Shown here: positions 9,801 to 18,021 of the stretch, piece by piece
How positions within the stretch are numbered: the first letter of the stretch is position 1
Layout: every line of letters starts with the position of its first letter
NCBI GenBank assembly: GCA_027486655.1
Contig: JAIXOR010000069.1
Coordinates: forward strand, 62,001 to 126,000
DNA length: 64,000 nt
DNA from: Verrucomicrobiaceae bacterium
GTDB taxonomy: Bacteria > Verrucomicrobiota > Verrucomicrobiia > Verrucomicrobiales > Akkermansiaceae
Direction of reading: 5' to 3'
Made by a program: the position numbers and the translations under genes
Notes under the pieces: generated by a model
Database searches by the model: none
Seen by the model: only the letters and a program-made list of their open reading frames with translations
What the model was told of the DNA's origin: nothing

Positions 9801-10207
9801 CCGCGGAAGCGCCGGATCCATTCACTCACAAGCGGTCCCGCGGGCTCCTTGACGAGGAAGGGGGCGAGCTCCACCGCCTGATCCGCTTCGTAGGCAAAGC
9901 GAAACTCCTCCGCGTAGGCTTCGAGAAAGAAATCGAAGGGGTTCTGGACGGACATCTCGACGACCAGATCCACCTCGATGTCGAGATGGTCGGTTTTCTC
10001 CGGGAAAACGAGGCGTGCGAGGTAGTTCGACTGCGGGTCCTGCTGCCAGTTGAGGAAATGCCCGGCCGGGCTGACCTTCAGGCTGTAAGCAAGGATGCGG
10101 GACCGGCAGTGCGGAGCGGGGCGGAGCCGGACCACGTGCGCGCCGTGCCCCACCGGGCGATCGTAGCGATATGAGGTCCGGTGATGCAGGGCGACGTGGA
10201 TCGACAT
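6851..10207 (-). CDS. transglutaminase / DUF2126 two-domain protein
   Basis: A 1,118-residue protein and first gene of the ATP-grasp locus. The N-terminal 290 residues are a transglutaminase-like unit: N-terminal domain beginning SIHVALHHRTSYRYD, then Cys in GSCRDSAWLL (near 179), His in LHAWAEVYLPG (near 228) and Asp in GLDPTSGLLAG (near 243). The remaining 800 residues are DUF2126 (TMGGEPTFISMDDFDG, FYGQGKWYPGEQLPRW, GGGNHIIIGGETPSDSPLLRRP). DUF2126 belongs, as far as I recall, with glutamine-synthetase-like amidoligases, which fits a peptide-forming pathway. The ATG at 10207 is preferred over an in-frame GTG at 10225 because it matches the family's usual N-terminus. No terminator is visible before the next gene, so the three genes are probably one transcript. 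Confidence 0.88.
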   Translation of the reverse strand: MSIHVALHHRTSYRYDRPVGHGAHVVRLRPAPHCRSRILAYSLKVSPAGHFLNWQQDPQSNYLARLVFPEKTDHLDIEVDLVVEMSVQNPFDFFLEAYAEEFRFAYEADQAVELAPFLVKEPAGPLVSEWIRRFRGRTCRTIDLLVEINAALQAAIEYRIRLEPGVQTPEETLTKASGSCRDSAWLLVTLLRHLGLAARFVSGYLIQLKADVKSLDGPSGTEVDFTDLHAWAEVYLPGAGWIGLDPTSGLLAGEGHLPLACSPEPSSAAPVTGGVEPCESSMEHEMKVTRIYESPRTTYPYTEDQWTRILESGRRTDAELESMDVRLTMGGEPTFISMDDFDGAEWNTAAVGPTKRKLSDKLIKRLHAEFAPGGLLFYGQGKWYPGEQLPRWSFNCYWRKDGVPLWEDVSLIADESIDYGHDCILAKLFGLTLAEHLGADPKWMQAAYEDAFYYLWRERRLPTNVDPLKSNLKDKLERERIARIFDRGLHEVVGYVLPIERAGAAWKSGPWFLRDETLFLLPGDSPIGYRLPLDSLPWVAEADYPWIVPEDPTRELHPLPPRRVTSLAMQTKGSPAGLTTPALRGAFGSLMRSGIGDGDCGPAPAERAPAPQESASWIIRTALCVEPRDGRLHVFLPPVKTTEDFIDLIAAVESTAAALGVPVIIEGTPPAFDPRLQVLKVTPDPGVIEVNLQPAASWDELVRNTSVLYTEARQCRLATEKFMIDGRHTGTGGGNHIIIGGETPSDSPLLRRPDLLRSMITYWNHHPSLSYLFSGLFIGPTSQAPRVDEARNDSIHELEIAFRTLEGPEPALPWKVDRALRNLLIDATGNTHRAEFCIDKLYSPDSATGRLGLLEMRNFEMPPHYQMSLAQHLVLRGLVARFWHDPYEKPLVRWDSTIHDRWMLPHFIWQDFTEVLGDLRAHGCDIEDVWFAPHLEFRFPRIGEFTQRGVEVELRHAIEPWHVLGEEGAPGGAVRYVDSSVERMQVKVTGMTGERFVVACNGVRVPLHPTGTQGEFVAGVRYRAWQPPTCLHPTIPVHTPLVLDLVDTWNERSLGGCTYHAAHPGGRNHETFPVNSYEAEARRLARFFRHGHSGGRIDVADPPTSPDFPFTLDLRMIP

Positions 10208-10372
10208 GAGGAGTCGGAAGTCCACTTAGCAAGATCGGTGCCGAATCCTTCGGGAATCTCAATTTCGCCGGATGAACCACGGTGCAAGCCACCAGAACAG
10301 CTTGGCAAGCAAGCTCACGGCAGCATGGCGGTTGAAACTCGGATTTCCTGCAAATGTCGCCTCCGGAACAAG

Positions 10373-10407
10373 AAACCCCGATTCCTCATTTCGAAGAACC
10401 GGGGTTT
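10373..10407 (-). terminator. rho-independent terminator after the PEP-CTERM gene
   Basis: The arms 10373-10387 and 10393-10407 form a 15-bp stem on the minus strand, with two G-U pairs and a 5-base loop, followed by TTTCTTGTT. It lies 33 bp beyond the stop of the PEP-CTERM gene and separates it from the transglutaminase locus. Confidence 0.75.
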
Positions 10408-10440
10408 GATGAAAGGCTCGGAAATCCTACGATACCGGCA

Positions 10441-11229
10441 TCAAGCCCTGCGGCGGCGGAGCAAGCCGAGAACGCCGAAGCCACCGAGAAGCAACGCGGA
10501 GGGCTCAGGCACGGGCAAGGATCGATTCGTCATGTTCTCGGTGGTCGAGGATGCGAAATTGGTCGGCATGGTGAGATTCACACTTGCCGACCAAATGGCG
10601 ATGTTCGACCAATTCGAGCCGAGATTCACGAAATCCTGGAAGCGGAAGGTCAGGGTATCCCCCGCAGTGACACCACTCACTTGCGAAGAGAACAGATAGT
10701 CACAACTGCGGGTGTTGGACGAACTCATGATGTTTTCATACAACCCGTAGTTCTGACCATTCACGTCCACTTTGAGATCGCAGTTGGCGTAATAGTCGTG
10801 GACGATCAAATCCACACTGAATGAGGAGGACGGAGCGGTGATGGTCACCGTGGCGTAGGTGGCGGCCGTAGTGCCGTAGCCGCGGCTGAGCGCAACCACG
10901 TTTCCAAGGTCCGTGCCGACGGTGCTCCCTGATGCTGAACCGACCACGGAGTTCTGGAAGGCAATCGTACCGGCATTATAGGTACCACCGTAAACCGTCG
11001 GTTGATCGCTGGAGATGGTGCGCGAGATCGCGGAACCGGCAGACGCGGCATAGGCCGAGGTGAGGCCGTAGACCACGTATTGGCTGACCGTACTTCCCGG
11101 GATCAGGCTGACGGAACCAAAGCCGCTGTCCGCCTTGCGGGCGGTGGTGCTGATGGTGATCGCCGCTTCGGAAGCAGGCAAGGAGACAAGCGTCATGCAA
11201 AGTGCGGTAATGAGGTGGGAGTGCTTCAT
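10441..11229 (-). CDS. PEP-CTERM sorting-domain secreted protein
   Basis: A 262-residue exported protein. It has an N-terminal signal peptide (about residues 1-23, ending near PASEAA), a Ser/Thr/Gly/Asn-rich beta-type body and a C-terminal sorting signal VPEPSALLLGGFGVLGLL followed by RRRR. The VPEP motif, membrane helix and basic tail are the hallmark of proteins handled by exosortase. No exosortase gene lies in the window. The body is not recognised beyond being a typical verrucomicrobial beta-sandwich surface protein. It is divided from the LytTR regulator gene by 148 bp and from the next gene by a strong terminator, so it is probably transcribed alone. Confidence 0.85.
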   Translation of the reverse strand: MKHSHLITALCMTLVSLPASEAAITISTTARKADSGFGSVSLIPGSTVSQYVVYGLTSAYAASAGSAISRTISSDQPTVYGGTYNAGTIAFQNSVVGSASGSTVGTDLGNVVALSRGYGTTAATYATVTITAPSSSFSVDLIVHDYYANCDLKVDVNGQNYGLYENIMSSSNTRSCDYLFSSQVSGVTAGDTLTFRFQDFVNLGSNWSNIAIWSASVNLTMPTNFASSTTENMTNRSLPVPEPSALLLGGFGVLGLLRRRRA

Positions 11230-11344
11230 TGATCAGAGGCTGGAGGGTGTGTGATTCGGCAAAAGTCCTTCGCGCACTTCGGCGACCGACGATGTGAACC
11301 TTCGAAAAAAACCCCCATGCGGCCACAATCCGATTGTCGCGAAT

Positions 11345-11371
11345 CTGCCGAAATCCGTCACGAATCGGCAG
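11345..11371 (-). terminator. weak hairpin downstream of the LytTR regulator
   Basis: Inverted repeat CTGCCGA/TCGGCAG (11345-11351 and 11365-11371) just past the regulator stop. There is no T-tract, so it is a weak terminator candidate or a site upstream of the PEP-CTERM gene. Confidence 0.25.
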
Positions 11372-11377
11372 TGGGCA

Positions 11378-12076
11378 TCAAGGGCCCAGAAACAGGGATT
11401 TCAAGCGCCTGGCCGCAGCAGAACCCAGTGTCAGCGAGGCTGCCATGCCATCGAAGCGTATCTCAGCTGCACGCGCTCCGTGTATGCAGGAACTGATGCG
11501 CGTGCGATTGACGATGAGCCCGCGGTCAAGTTGGACGAGCATCGCGCCCGGCAAATGCTCGCTCCATGCGCGGAATGATTGCCGGATGAAATGCTGTTGT
11601 CCGTCACGGAGAGTGACACGGGAGTAATGTCCATCCGCCTCGATGAAGAGAATTTCGCATGGAGCAACGGCGAGTCCGGAGTTTCCGAGCGGCACAAGGC
11701 TGGTGTCCCCGGACAGAGACGACATCTTGCGGATTCGATCCACGGAAGAACGCAAGCGAAGCGGATCCACCGGTTTCATCACGTAGTCCATGGCGTTCAC
11801 GTCAAAAGCCCGGACGGCGTGTTGGTCTTGGGCGGTGACGAAAACCACGGCGGGCGGGGACTCGAGTTCATCAAGAATTTCAAAGCCACCGCCACCGGGC
11901 ATCTGGATATCGAGAAACAACACGTGTGGCCGCAGCTCACCGATCAGATCCAGCGCCTCATTCTTGCTCGCGGCTTCGCCAAGCAACCGCACCCGAGGTT
12001 CTTGTTCCAGCAGGGACCTGAGGTGGAAGCGTGCCAGCGGTTCATCATCCACCAGCAGACAAGTGAGCGGCGTCAT
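11378..12076 (-). CDS. LytTR-family response regulator
   Basis: A 232-residue two-component output protein. The receiver domain (about 1-120) begins TCLLVDDEPLARFHLRSLL and has the phospho-acceptor Asp in HVLFLDIQMPGGGG, the Thr in VVFVTAQDQHAVRAF and the Lys in YVMKPVDPLRL. The C-terminal LytTR DNA-binding domain (about 135-228) shows ILFIEADGHYSRVTL and MLVQLDRGLIVNRTRI. Such regulators are normally paired with a LytS/YehU-type membrane histidine kinase; none lies in the window, so it is an orphan here. The adjacent PEP-CTERM gene is a possible target, by proximity only. Confidence 0.9.
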   Translation of the reverse strand: MTPLTCLLVDDEPLARFHLRSLLEQEPRVRLLGEAASKNEALDLIGELRPHVLFLDIQMPGGGGFEILDELESPPAVVFVTAQDQHAVRAFDVNAMDYVMKPVDPLRLRSSVDRIRKMSSLSGDTSLVPLGNSGLAVAPCEILFIEADGHYSRVTLRDGQQHFIRQSFRAWSEHLPGAMLVQLDRGLIVNRTRISSCIHGARAAEIRFDGMAASLTLGSAAARRLKSLFLGP

Positions 12077-12347
12077 GGGTTTTGGGATTCGGCAGGGAGG
12101 CGGACGCTTGCCGTCACGGAGCCGAGAGTCCCGGTGAGCGACGGTTTCGCACTATCGCCAGATTGGGAGGCTTGATGCCCGCGGATACCGTAAAAAGCAG
12201 CGGTTTACGCGCCACGGTGTTCACCTTTCAGCCACCCGCTGCGCAAGGGGCCGCATGGTCGATCCCACTCCTTGAATGCAAATATTGCATTAAAAGCAAC
12301 AGAACCTCAGCGGCCCTCCACCTGGCATACCACCGAGTGATCCCAGC
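12077..12347. other. 271-bp intergenic region with an AT-rich palindrome
   Basis: No credible gene. The one clear structure is AATGCAA-ATA-TTGCATT at 12275-12291, a perfect 7-bp inverted repeat in locally AT-rich DNA, between trpG (56 bp away) and the LytTR regulator (about 200 bp upstream of its start). It could be a regulator-binding site or a weak terminator of the trp genes; there is no T-tract. Confidence 0.4.
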
Positions 12348-12911
12348 TTAGAGCTTCAGGAAATTCTCCAGCAAGCGCTTGCCATCCTGGGTGAGGATGG
12401 ACTCCGGGTGAAACTGCACGCCGTGCACCGGGAGTTCCTTGTGCATCAGTCCCATGATCTCGCCCTCTTCGGTCCAGGCGGTGATCTCCAGGCAATCGGG
12501 AAGCGTCTCGCGTTTGACGATCAGGGAGTGGTAGCGAGTGGCCTCGAAGGGATCCGGCATGCCGGCGAAGACGCTCCGGCCCGAGTGATGGATCGGCGAG
12601 GTCTTGCCATGCATGAGACGGTCCGCGCGGACGACGTCGCCACCATAGACCTGACCGATCGATTGGTGGCCGAGGCAAACACCGAGGATCGGCGTGGTGG
12701 CTCCCATTTCGCGGATGAGCTCGAGCGAGATGCCCGCCTCGTTCGGCGTGCAGGGGCCCGGTGAAATGCAGATGCGCGAGGGCTTGAGGGCCTTCACTTC
12801 CTCCACCGTGATCACGTCGTTGCGGAAGATCTTCATCTCCGCGCCAAGCTCGCCGAAGTACTGGACGAGGTTGTAGGTGAAGGAGTCGTAGTTATCGAGG
12901 ATCAGGAGCAT
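12348..12911 (-). CDS. trpG: anthranilate synthase component II (glutamine amidotransferase)
   Basis: A 187-residue class-I glutamine amidotransferase that supplies ammonia to TrpE for anthranilate synthesis in the tryptophan pathway. It opens [20 protein letters not shown]. The nucleophile Cys is in [17 protein letters not shown], and the His-Glu pair is in [12 protein letters not shown]. The length is normal for TrpG/PabA. In many bacteria one such subunit serves both anthranilate and p-aminobenzoate synthases (PabA); the position directly downstream of trpE favours TrpG. The 128-bp gap after trpE holds an inverted repeat. No other trp genes follow. Confidence 0.92.
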   Translation of the reverse strand: MLLILDNYDSFTYNLVQYFGELGAEMKIFRNDVITVEEVKALKPSRICISPGPCTPNEAGISLELIREMGATTPILGVCLGHQSIGQVYGGDVVRADRLMHGKTSPIHHSGRSVFAGMPDPFEATRYHSLIVKRETLPDCLEITAWTEEGEIMGLMHKELPVHGVQFHPESILTQDGKRLLENFLKL

Positions 12912-12934
12912 GGGTGGGAAGGTGGATGGTAAAA

Positions 12935-13037
12935 GGTGATTGGTGAGTGGTGGAGGAGTATCAGCGATCGATTCACCATCGTCTCACGGGTTCGGATTGT
13001 CGGTTCATGGTCCACCATTCACGATTTACCAATCACC
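12935..13037 (-). repeat. imperfect inverted repeat between trpE and trpG
   Basis: The left arm 12935-12954 and right arm 13011-13037 share GGTGATTGGT and TGGTGGA as an imperfect inverted repeat, with a 7-base insertion in the right arm. It nearly fills the gap between the two trp genes and would fold in the transcript. Its word content resembles other intergenic low-complexity repeats in this window. Confidence 0.5.
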
Positions 13038-13039
13038 GA

Positions 13040-14551
13040 TCACTCGAGGGTCTTCGCCAGGGCAATGGCGCGGAGCATGCCCTTGGCCTTGTTGACGGTC
13101 TCGATGTATTCGTAGGTCGGATCGGAGTCCGCGACCACGCCCGCGCCGGCCTGGACGTAGGCCTTGCCGTCCTTGAGCAGGCAGGTGCGCAGGGTGATAC
13201 AGGAGTCGTGGGACCCATCGAACCCGAAATACCCGACCGCTCCGGCGTAGGCGCAGCGTTTGTGTTTCTCCAGCGAGTTGATGATCTGCATGGCCCGGAT
13301 CTTCGGGGCACCGCTCACCGTGCCCGCGGGAAAGGTGGCACGCAGCACGTCGTAGGCGCTGTGCGAGGGATCGAGCTCGCCGCTGACGTTGGAAACGATG
13401 TGCATCACATGGCTGTAACGCTCCACGATCATGAAATCATCCACCTTCACCGCCCCGTGTTTGGCGATCCGGCCCACGTCGTTGCGGGCCAGGTCCACCA
13501 GCATGAGGTGCTCGGCGCGCTCCTTGGGATCGGCTAACAGATCGGCCGCCAGGGCGTCGTCCTCCTCCGGCGTCTTGCCCCTCCAGCGGGTGCCGGCGAT
13601 CGGGCGGATGTCGATGCGGCCGTGGATCGAGCGCACGTGCACCTCCGGAGAACTGCCGACAAGGGCGAAGTCGCCAAGCTCAAGGATGAACATGTAGGGC
13701 GACGGATTGACGAAACGCAGCGCCCGGTAGAGGTCCACCGGCGGGAGGTTGAAGTCGGTTTCAAAGCGCTGGCTGGGCACGAACTGGAAGATGTCCCCAG
13801 CGGCGATGAACTCCTTGCCATCGCGCACCATGGTTTCGAACTCCTCCTGGGTCGTGTTGCTGCGGGCATCCACCGGCTCCACCTGGAGCAGACCGTTGAG
13901 AGCGGGCACATGCAGCGGACGATTCAGGATCTCCACCATCGATGCGATCTTGCCGCAGGCTTCGGCATAGGCGTCCGCAGGTGTGGCCGCCTCGTTGACA
14001 AAGGCATTCGCGATCACCAGCAGGCGGCGCAGGCGGTGGTCGAAGACCAGCAGGGTGTCCGCCAGCAGAAACAAGGCATCCGGAATCCCGAGCGGATCCG
14101 CAGGCGGCGGACCGAGCGTGGGCTCGAACTGCCGGACCGCATCATAAGAAAGGTAGCCGACCATGCCGCCGGAAAACAAGGGCAGCGCGCCGTGGGTCAC
14201 CGGCTGATAGGCCGCCATTTCCCGCTCCAGCGCCGCAAGCACGTCGTCCTCGGCCGTGTAGCTCCGGGTTTTCGCTCCCTCGCGGATGCTGATGTCCTTG
14301 CCGCGGGCCTCGAAAACCGCGCGCGGATCGCTGCCGACGATCGACCAGCGCCCGGCCTTTTCGGTGCTCTCCGCGCTTTCGAGGAGAAACGAATGACGGC
14401 TGTCCCGCAGTTTCAGATAAGCGGATAACGGGGTCTCGAAGTCCGCCGCAAGCTGGGTGTAAACGGGCACGACATTGCCCCGCTCCGCCAACTGCGCGAA
14501 GACTTCCAACGATGGTTCGACCGGTATGGAACTCACAACGCCGCGAAGCAT
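13040..14551 (-). CDS. trpE: anthranilate synthase component I
   Basis: A 503-residue chorismate-utilising enzyme making anthranilate with ammonia from TrpG. The N-terminal part carries the LLES motif (SFLLESAE) that forms the tryptophan feedback site. The catalytic domain shows SPYMFILELGDFALVGSSPE, PIAGTRWRGKTPEEDDALA, VDLARNDVGRIAKHG and ATFPAGTVSGAPKIRAM. I use the ATG at 14551; an in-frame TTG at 14602 would overlap the stop of the upstream amylase gene, and a GTG six codons further in is also possible. Having a starch-degrading enzyme immediately upstream is unusual for trpE. No trp leader or attenuator is visible ahead of it. Confidence 0.93.
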   Translation of the reverse strand: MLRGVVSSIPVEPSLEVFAQLAERGNVVPVYTQLAADFETPLSAYLKLRDSRHSFLLESAESTEKAGRWSIVGSDPRAVFEARGKDISIREGAKTRSYTAEDDVLAALEREMAAYQPVTHGALPLFSGGMVGYLSYDAVRQFEPTLGPPPADPLGIPDALFLLADTLLVFDHRLRRLLVIANAFVNEAATPADAYAEACGKIASMVEILNRPLHVPALNGLLQVEPVDARSNTTQEEFETMVRDGKEFIAAGDIFQFVPSQRFETDFNLPPVDLYRALRFVNPSPYMFILELGDFALVGSSPEVHVRSIHGRIDIRPIAGTRWRGKTPEEDDALAADLLADPKERAEHLMLVDLARNDVGRIAKHGAVKVDDFMIVERYSHVMHIVSNVSGELDPSHSAYDVLRATFPAGTVSGAPKIRAMQIINSLEKHKRCAYAGAVGYFGFDGSHDSCITLRTCLLKDGKAYVQAGAGVVADSDPTYEYIETVNKAKGMLRAIALAKTLE

Positions 14552-14598
14552 GCCCGGGAAACGACGCAGGGCAAGCCCGGATGGTGGCCTGGGAGCGC

Positions 14599-17500
14599 TC
14601 AATCCAGCACCCGGGCGCGGTAAAAACGCTTGGACGCCCCCGCCCCGCCGCTATGGGTGAAGGGGGTGGAGGTGCCGGTGGCCGTCGTGGCGGAACCAAG
14701 GGGCAACCAGGATAGCGGTGCGAGCGAGTCGCTGGTTTCCAACTGATAGGTCTTTCCCGGAACGGTGGATATCGTCACGACGATGTCATTCCCAGAGCGG
14801 GCGATGGCCGTCGCACGGAGGACCGAGGCGGAATCCAATGGATTCGTTCCCGCGGTTTCCTCCGCCGCATTGGACTGGCCGTCGCCATCGCGGTCGGCCG
14901 CGGGATCGAGCACCTCGATGGCTGCGGAGGCGGAGCCGAAGGGGCCTTCGATGCCGGCGTTGTTGATCTGGCTCACGCGGGCATGGATCACCGAGCCGTA
15001 GGCGAGGCCGGTGACGGTGAGGGAGGTGCTGGCACTGGTGCCATTGAAGACATCCGATCCACCGGGGGAGGTGCCCACTTGCAGGCGGAACCCGGAAACC
15101 CCGCCATCCGGATCGGCGCTGGCGGACCAGGAGAAAGTGGCGGAGTTTCCGACCACGTAGGCGAGCAGATTCGGTCCGGCGGGCGTGCCAGGTGCGGGAG
15201 GCGGGGTGACGTCCTGGAGCTTCAGGAATTGCGCCTCGAAGGGAGCGGTGGCCCAAGCCCCGGCGGTGGTGGGCACCTTGGGCAGGCTGACCAGGAATCC
15301 TGAGCTCTTGAGCTGGGCCCCGGTGTAGCCGCTGCTGCCGTTCCAGAGCCATTGATTGCGGCGGTTCGGATCCGCCCCGAGGTAGGCGGCGGTGTTCTTC
15401 ACGTTGTAGGACCGGCCGTCCTTGATGCCTAACAGCGGGGCCAGCGCGGAGGGGATCCTGAAATTGTCCTGCCGGTCCGCATCGCGATCCAGGCTGGTGA
15501 AGGCGAGCACCACATCCGAGACCCCCGGAGAGGCGTTGGGCGTTTCATACTTGGCCACGGCATGGATCCGGCTGTTGAAGCCATCGCCATCGAGGAACCA
15601 GCGGTTGGAGGATCGCAGCGCGGGGCTTGCGGCGCGGGCGGCACCCATGCCGGCATAGACCGGGTAGAGCTGGTCGTTGCCGAAGTTCGCATCGTTCCAG
15701 ATCGGCTGCATCGAGTTGAAGCGTTTGAAATGCGGGATCAGCTTGCCGAAGTTGAGCTCGTAGTGGTTGTAGCCGAAGGTTTCCGAGATCCCGAGTTCCT
15801 GGCCGGGGAAAATCATCGGAGCGCCATCCACGGTGGCCGCCACGCTGTAGCGGATTAGCGCCTGCCAGGGATCGACGTAGTTTTTCTCGTCGTGCGACGT
15901 GTTGTTCAGCAGCACGAGCCCCTGTCCGTAGGCGTTGCGGCGGGACTCGAAGATATTGCGGTAGTCCGTGTTGGTGGTGGCGGACGAGAGCGGGAAAACG
16001 ATGTTCTCGTTGAGGATGTCGAAGTGGCGGTTGGACCGGTAGGTGACCGCACCGCCATCGAGCGACTCGGACATCATCACGAAGTTCCACTTCTTCGAGC
16101 GGGCGGTGTTGATGATGTATTCCCAGGCTTGCGGAGGAAGTCCCTGGCCGAAGTCGCAACGCAGGCCATCGATGCCGCGGCCGTCCCATGCGTATCGCTG
16201 CGTCTGGGTGAGTCCGGGTTCCGTCTCACTGTTGCGGTTCTGGCCCACGGGGCGGGTTTTCTCCAGCCAGTGCGTGCCGTAGCGGGCGAAGTACTGCCAG
16301 ACGCGGCGGGTGACATTGCGGTTCTGCCCGCCCTGTACGAAGTCGTTGGCCGTCCAATCGGTATCGGTGGCATCGAACCAATCGCCCTCACTGGTGTAGC
16401 TCGAGCGTTCCGGTTCCGAGTCGAACTCAACGAGCGCGTCGTAGCGGCCGAAGAAGACATCCTTCACGTCGTTCCATTTCCCGAAATCGAAACGGTCCGG
16501 ACCCGGTGCGATGTTGGCGGCGCTGGTGGCACGGTTGCCATAGTTTCCGGTCTGCGAGAAAAAGCGCGCCTCGCGGTTGCGGATCTCATCGGTCTTTGCC
16601 CAGGTCTGGCCATCCGGTTGGAACAGGTCCACACCGGCCTGCGCGAGTTCCACATCGAAGGCGGTGTGGTTGAACGGAGCATCGAGCATGATGCCCACTT
16701 GTTTTGCATCCGCCGCCGTCACGAAATTGGCCCACGCATTCATCGCGGCATCGCGGTTGGCCTGGTTGAGGAGGTCGTTGTTGTTGTAGGGATCACCCGC
16801 GAAGCTGCGGGTGAAGATGGGGCTCACTTCGAAGAAATTCTTCACCGCATACGGGCTGCCGGGCTCGTAGGGAGGATTGCCACTGCCCCAGCCGCCGAAG
16901 GGTTCGCGACCATCGCGCGCGGCGGGGTGGATCGGCTGGAACCAGAGCCAGTTGAGGCCGAGGTTCTTGAGGTAATCGAGATCCCAGCGGTTGTTCCCAT
17001 TGTGCAGCGCACCCGGGGCGTTGTGCATGTCCTCGATGGTCGAGCGGTTGGCGAAGGAATCATCCGTGGCCTCGATGTTGAGCACGTTGATCTCATAGAG
17101 CCGGATGTCCCGCGCGTCCTTGGGCGAGACGGTGATGGCGTGGTCCCTGCGGTTGGCGGAGCCGTTGGTATACCAGCGCCAGTTCGGATCGCCGGAGACC
17201 TTCCAGCGTGCGGTGAGGCGATAGGCACCGGTTTTCTGGGCGTTCAAGCCGAGCGTGTAGGCACCGCCCCCGGCCGAGGTCATGGGATGGGCTTGGTAGT
17301 ACTGGGTGTCATCGCCCGCGACGATCGCATTGCCGTCCGGGCCGCTCACGCCATCCGGATAGCCATCGGCATTTGCATCGACGTCCGCCCGGTCGCGGCG
17401 GTTGAGGTTGGTGTAAACCTCGACCTGCGTGACATTCGCCTGACCGGGCGAGAAGGTGATCGGGAGCGGGATCGAGTCTCCGGCGATTTCATCCACGAAG

Positions 17501-18003
17501 AGCTTCGAGGTCGTGTAGTTCGCGTTGAGCCCGCCGACGCTGAGCACCGGATCGCCATCGCCGAGCGTGAAGGATGTGGGCGTGGCGCGGGCCGTGGCGA
17601 GACTCGCGGTTTTCTGGTTGGACCCGTGGATGTAGGTGGGCGAGGTCCGATTGTCGAAAACCGGGGCGAAGTAGTAATCGATCACGGATCCCGGGGTGGC
17701 GGGCATCGTGGCGGAGGCTTTCCAGAACTGGTTGGAGCCCTCGTTGGAATGGAAGGAAAGCGTGGCGCTCTGCCATGCTCCGCCGTCGACGCGCCATGAG
17801 AATGTGCCACCGGTTTGGTTCGCTCCATCGCCCTTGAAGACTCCCTGATAGAACGTGAGCGTCTGATTCGCACCGCCGGCAAGCGGCGCGCGCATGGTCG
17901 AGGGAATCCCGGCCTGCGGACTGGAGGGCAGGTGCCAGACATTGGCCAACTGCGAGAAGGCAGTGCCGGAAAGCGCGATGAGGATGAGGGAAACGGATTT
18001 CAT
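14599..18003 (-). CDS. secreted GH13 alpha-amylase-family enzyme with FN3 and C-terminal domains
   Basis: A 1,134-residue exported glycoside hydrolase. It has a signal peptide (about 1-17) and N-terminal beta domains to about residue 300. The GH13 barrel is readable: IMLDAPFNHTAFD (region I, near 441), GIDGLRCDFGQGLP with the nucleophile Asp (near 616), MMSESLDGG with the general acid Glu (near 642) and NNTSHDEK with the third Asp (near 702). An FN3-like domain follows near 930-1020, then a Ca-binding segment (ADRDGDGQSNAAEE) and a terminal beta domain (VPGKTYQLETSDSL) common on verrucomicrobial secreted proteins. It should cleave alpha-glucans such as starch, glycogen or maltodextrin outside the cell. 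It lies 18 bp after the giant amylase and directly before trpE. Confidence 0.88.
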   Translation of the reverse strand: MKSVSLILIALSGTAFSQLANVWHLPSSPQAGIPSTMRAPLAGGANQTLTFYQGVFKGDGANQTGGTFSWRVDGGAWQSATLSFHSNEGSNQFWKASATMPATPGSVIDYYFAPVFDNRTSPTYIHGSNQKTASLATARATPTSFTLGDGDPVLSVGGLNANYTTSKLFVDEIAGDSIPLPITFSPGQANVTQVEVYTNLNRRDRADVDANADGYPDGVSGPDGNAIVAGDDTQYYQAHPMTSAGGGAYTLGLNAQKTGAYRLTARWKVSGDPNWRWYTNGSANRRDHAITVSPKDARDIRLYEINVLNIEATDDSFANRSTIEDMHNAPGALHNGNNRWDLDYLKNLGLNWLWFQPIHPAARDGREPFGGWGSGNPPYEPGSPYAVKNFFEVSPIFTRSFAGDPYNNNDLLNQANRDAAMNAWANFVTAADAKQVGIMLDAPFNHTAFDVELAQAGVDLFQPDGQTWAKTDEIRNREARFFSQTGNYGNRATSAANIAPGPDRFDFGKWNDVKDVFFGRYDALVEFDSEPERSSYTSEGDWFDATDTDWTANDFVQGGQNRNVTRRVWQYFARYGTHWLEKTRPVGQNRNSETEPGLTQTQRYAWDGRGIDGLRCDFGQGLPPQAWEYIINTARSKKWNFVMMSESLDGGAVTYRSNRHFDILNENIVFPLSSATTNTDYRNIFESRRNAYGQGLVLLNNTSHDEKNYVDPWQALIRYSVAATVDGAPMIFPGQELGISETFGYNHYELNFGKLIPHFKRFNSMQPIWNDANFGNDQLYPVYAGMGAARAASPALRSSNRWFLDGDGFNSRIHAVAKYETPNASPGVSDVVLAFTSLDRDADRQDNFRIPSALAPLLGIKDGRSYNVKNTAAYLGADPNRRNQWLWNGSSGYTGAQLKSSGFLVSLPKVPTTAGAWATAPFEAQFLKLQDVTPPPAPGTPAGPNLLAYVVGNSATFSWSASADPDGGVSGFRLQVGTSPGGSDVFNGTSASTSLTVTGLAYGSVIHARVSQINNAGIEGPFGSASAAIEVLDPAADRDGDGQSNAAEETAGTNPLDSASVLRATAIARSGNDIVVTISTVPGKTYQLETSDSLAPLSWLPLGSATTATGTSTPFTHSGGAGASKRFYRARVLD

Positions 18004-18021
18004 CTGGGGGCGGACGTGAGG

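Noticed and set aside
12082..12351. 89-codon plus-strand frame between LytTR and trpG
   Set aside because: No family resemblance; runs across the palindrome and into the trpG 3' end.
13040..14602. trp attenuator or T-box ahead of trpE
   Set aside because: The amylase coding sequence ends right at the trpE start; no leader peptide or T-box structure fits.
15892..17799. 635-codon plus-strand frame opposite the second amylase
   Set aside because: Antisense shadow of the GH13 gene.
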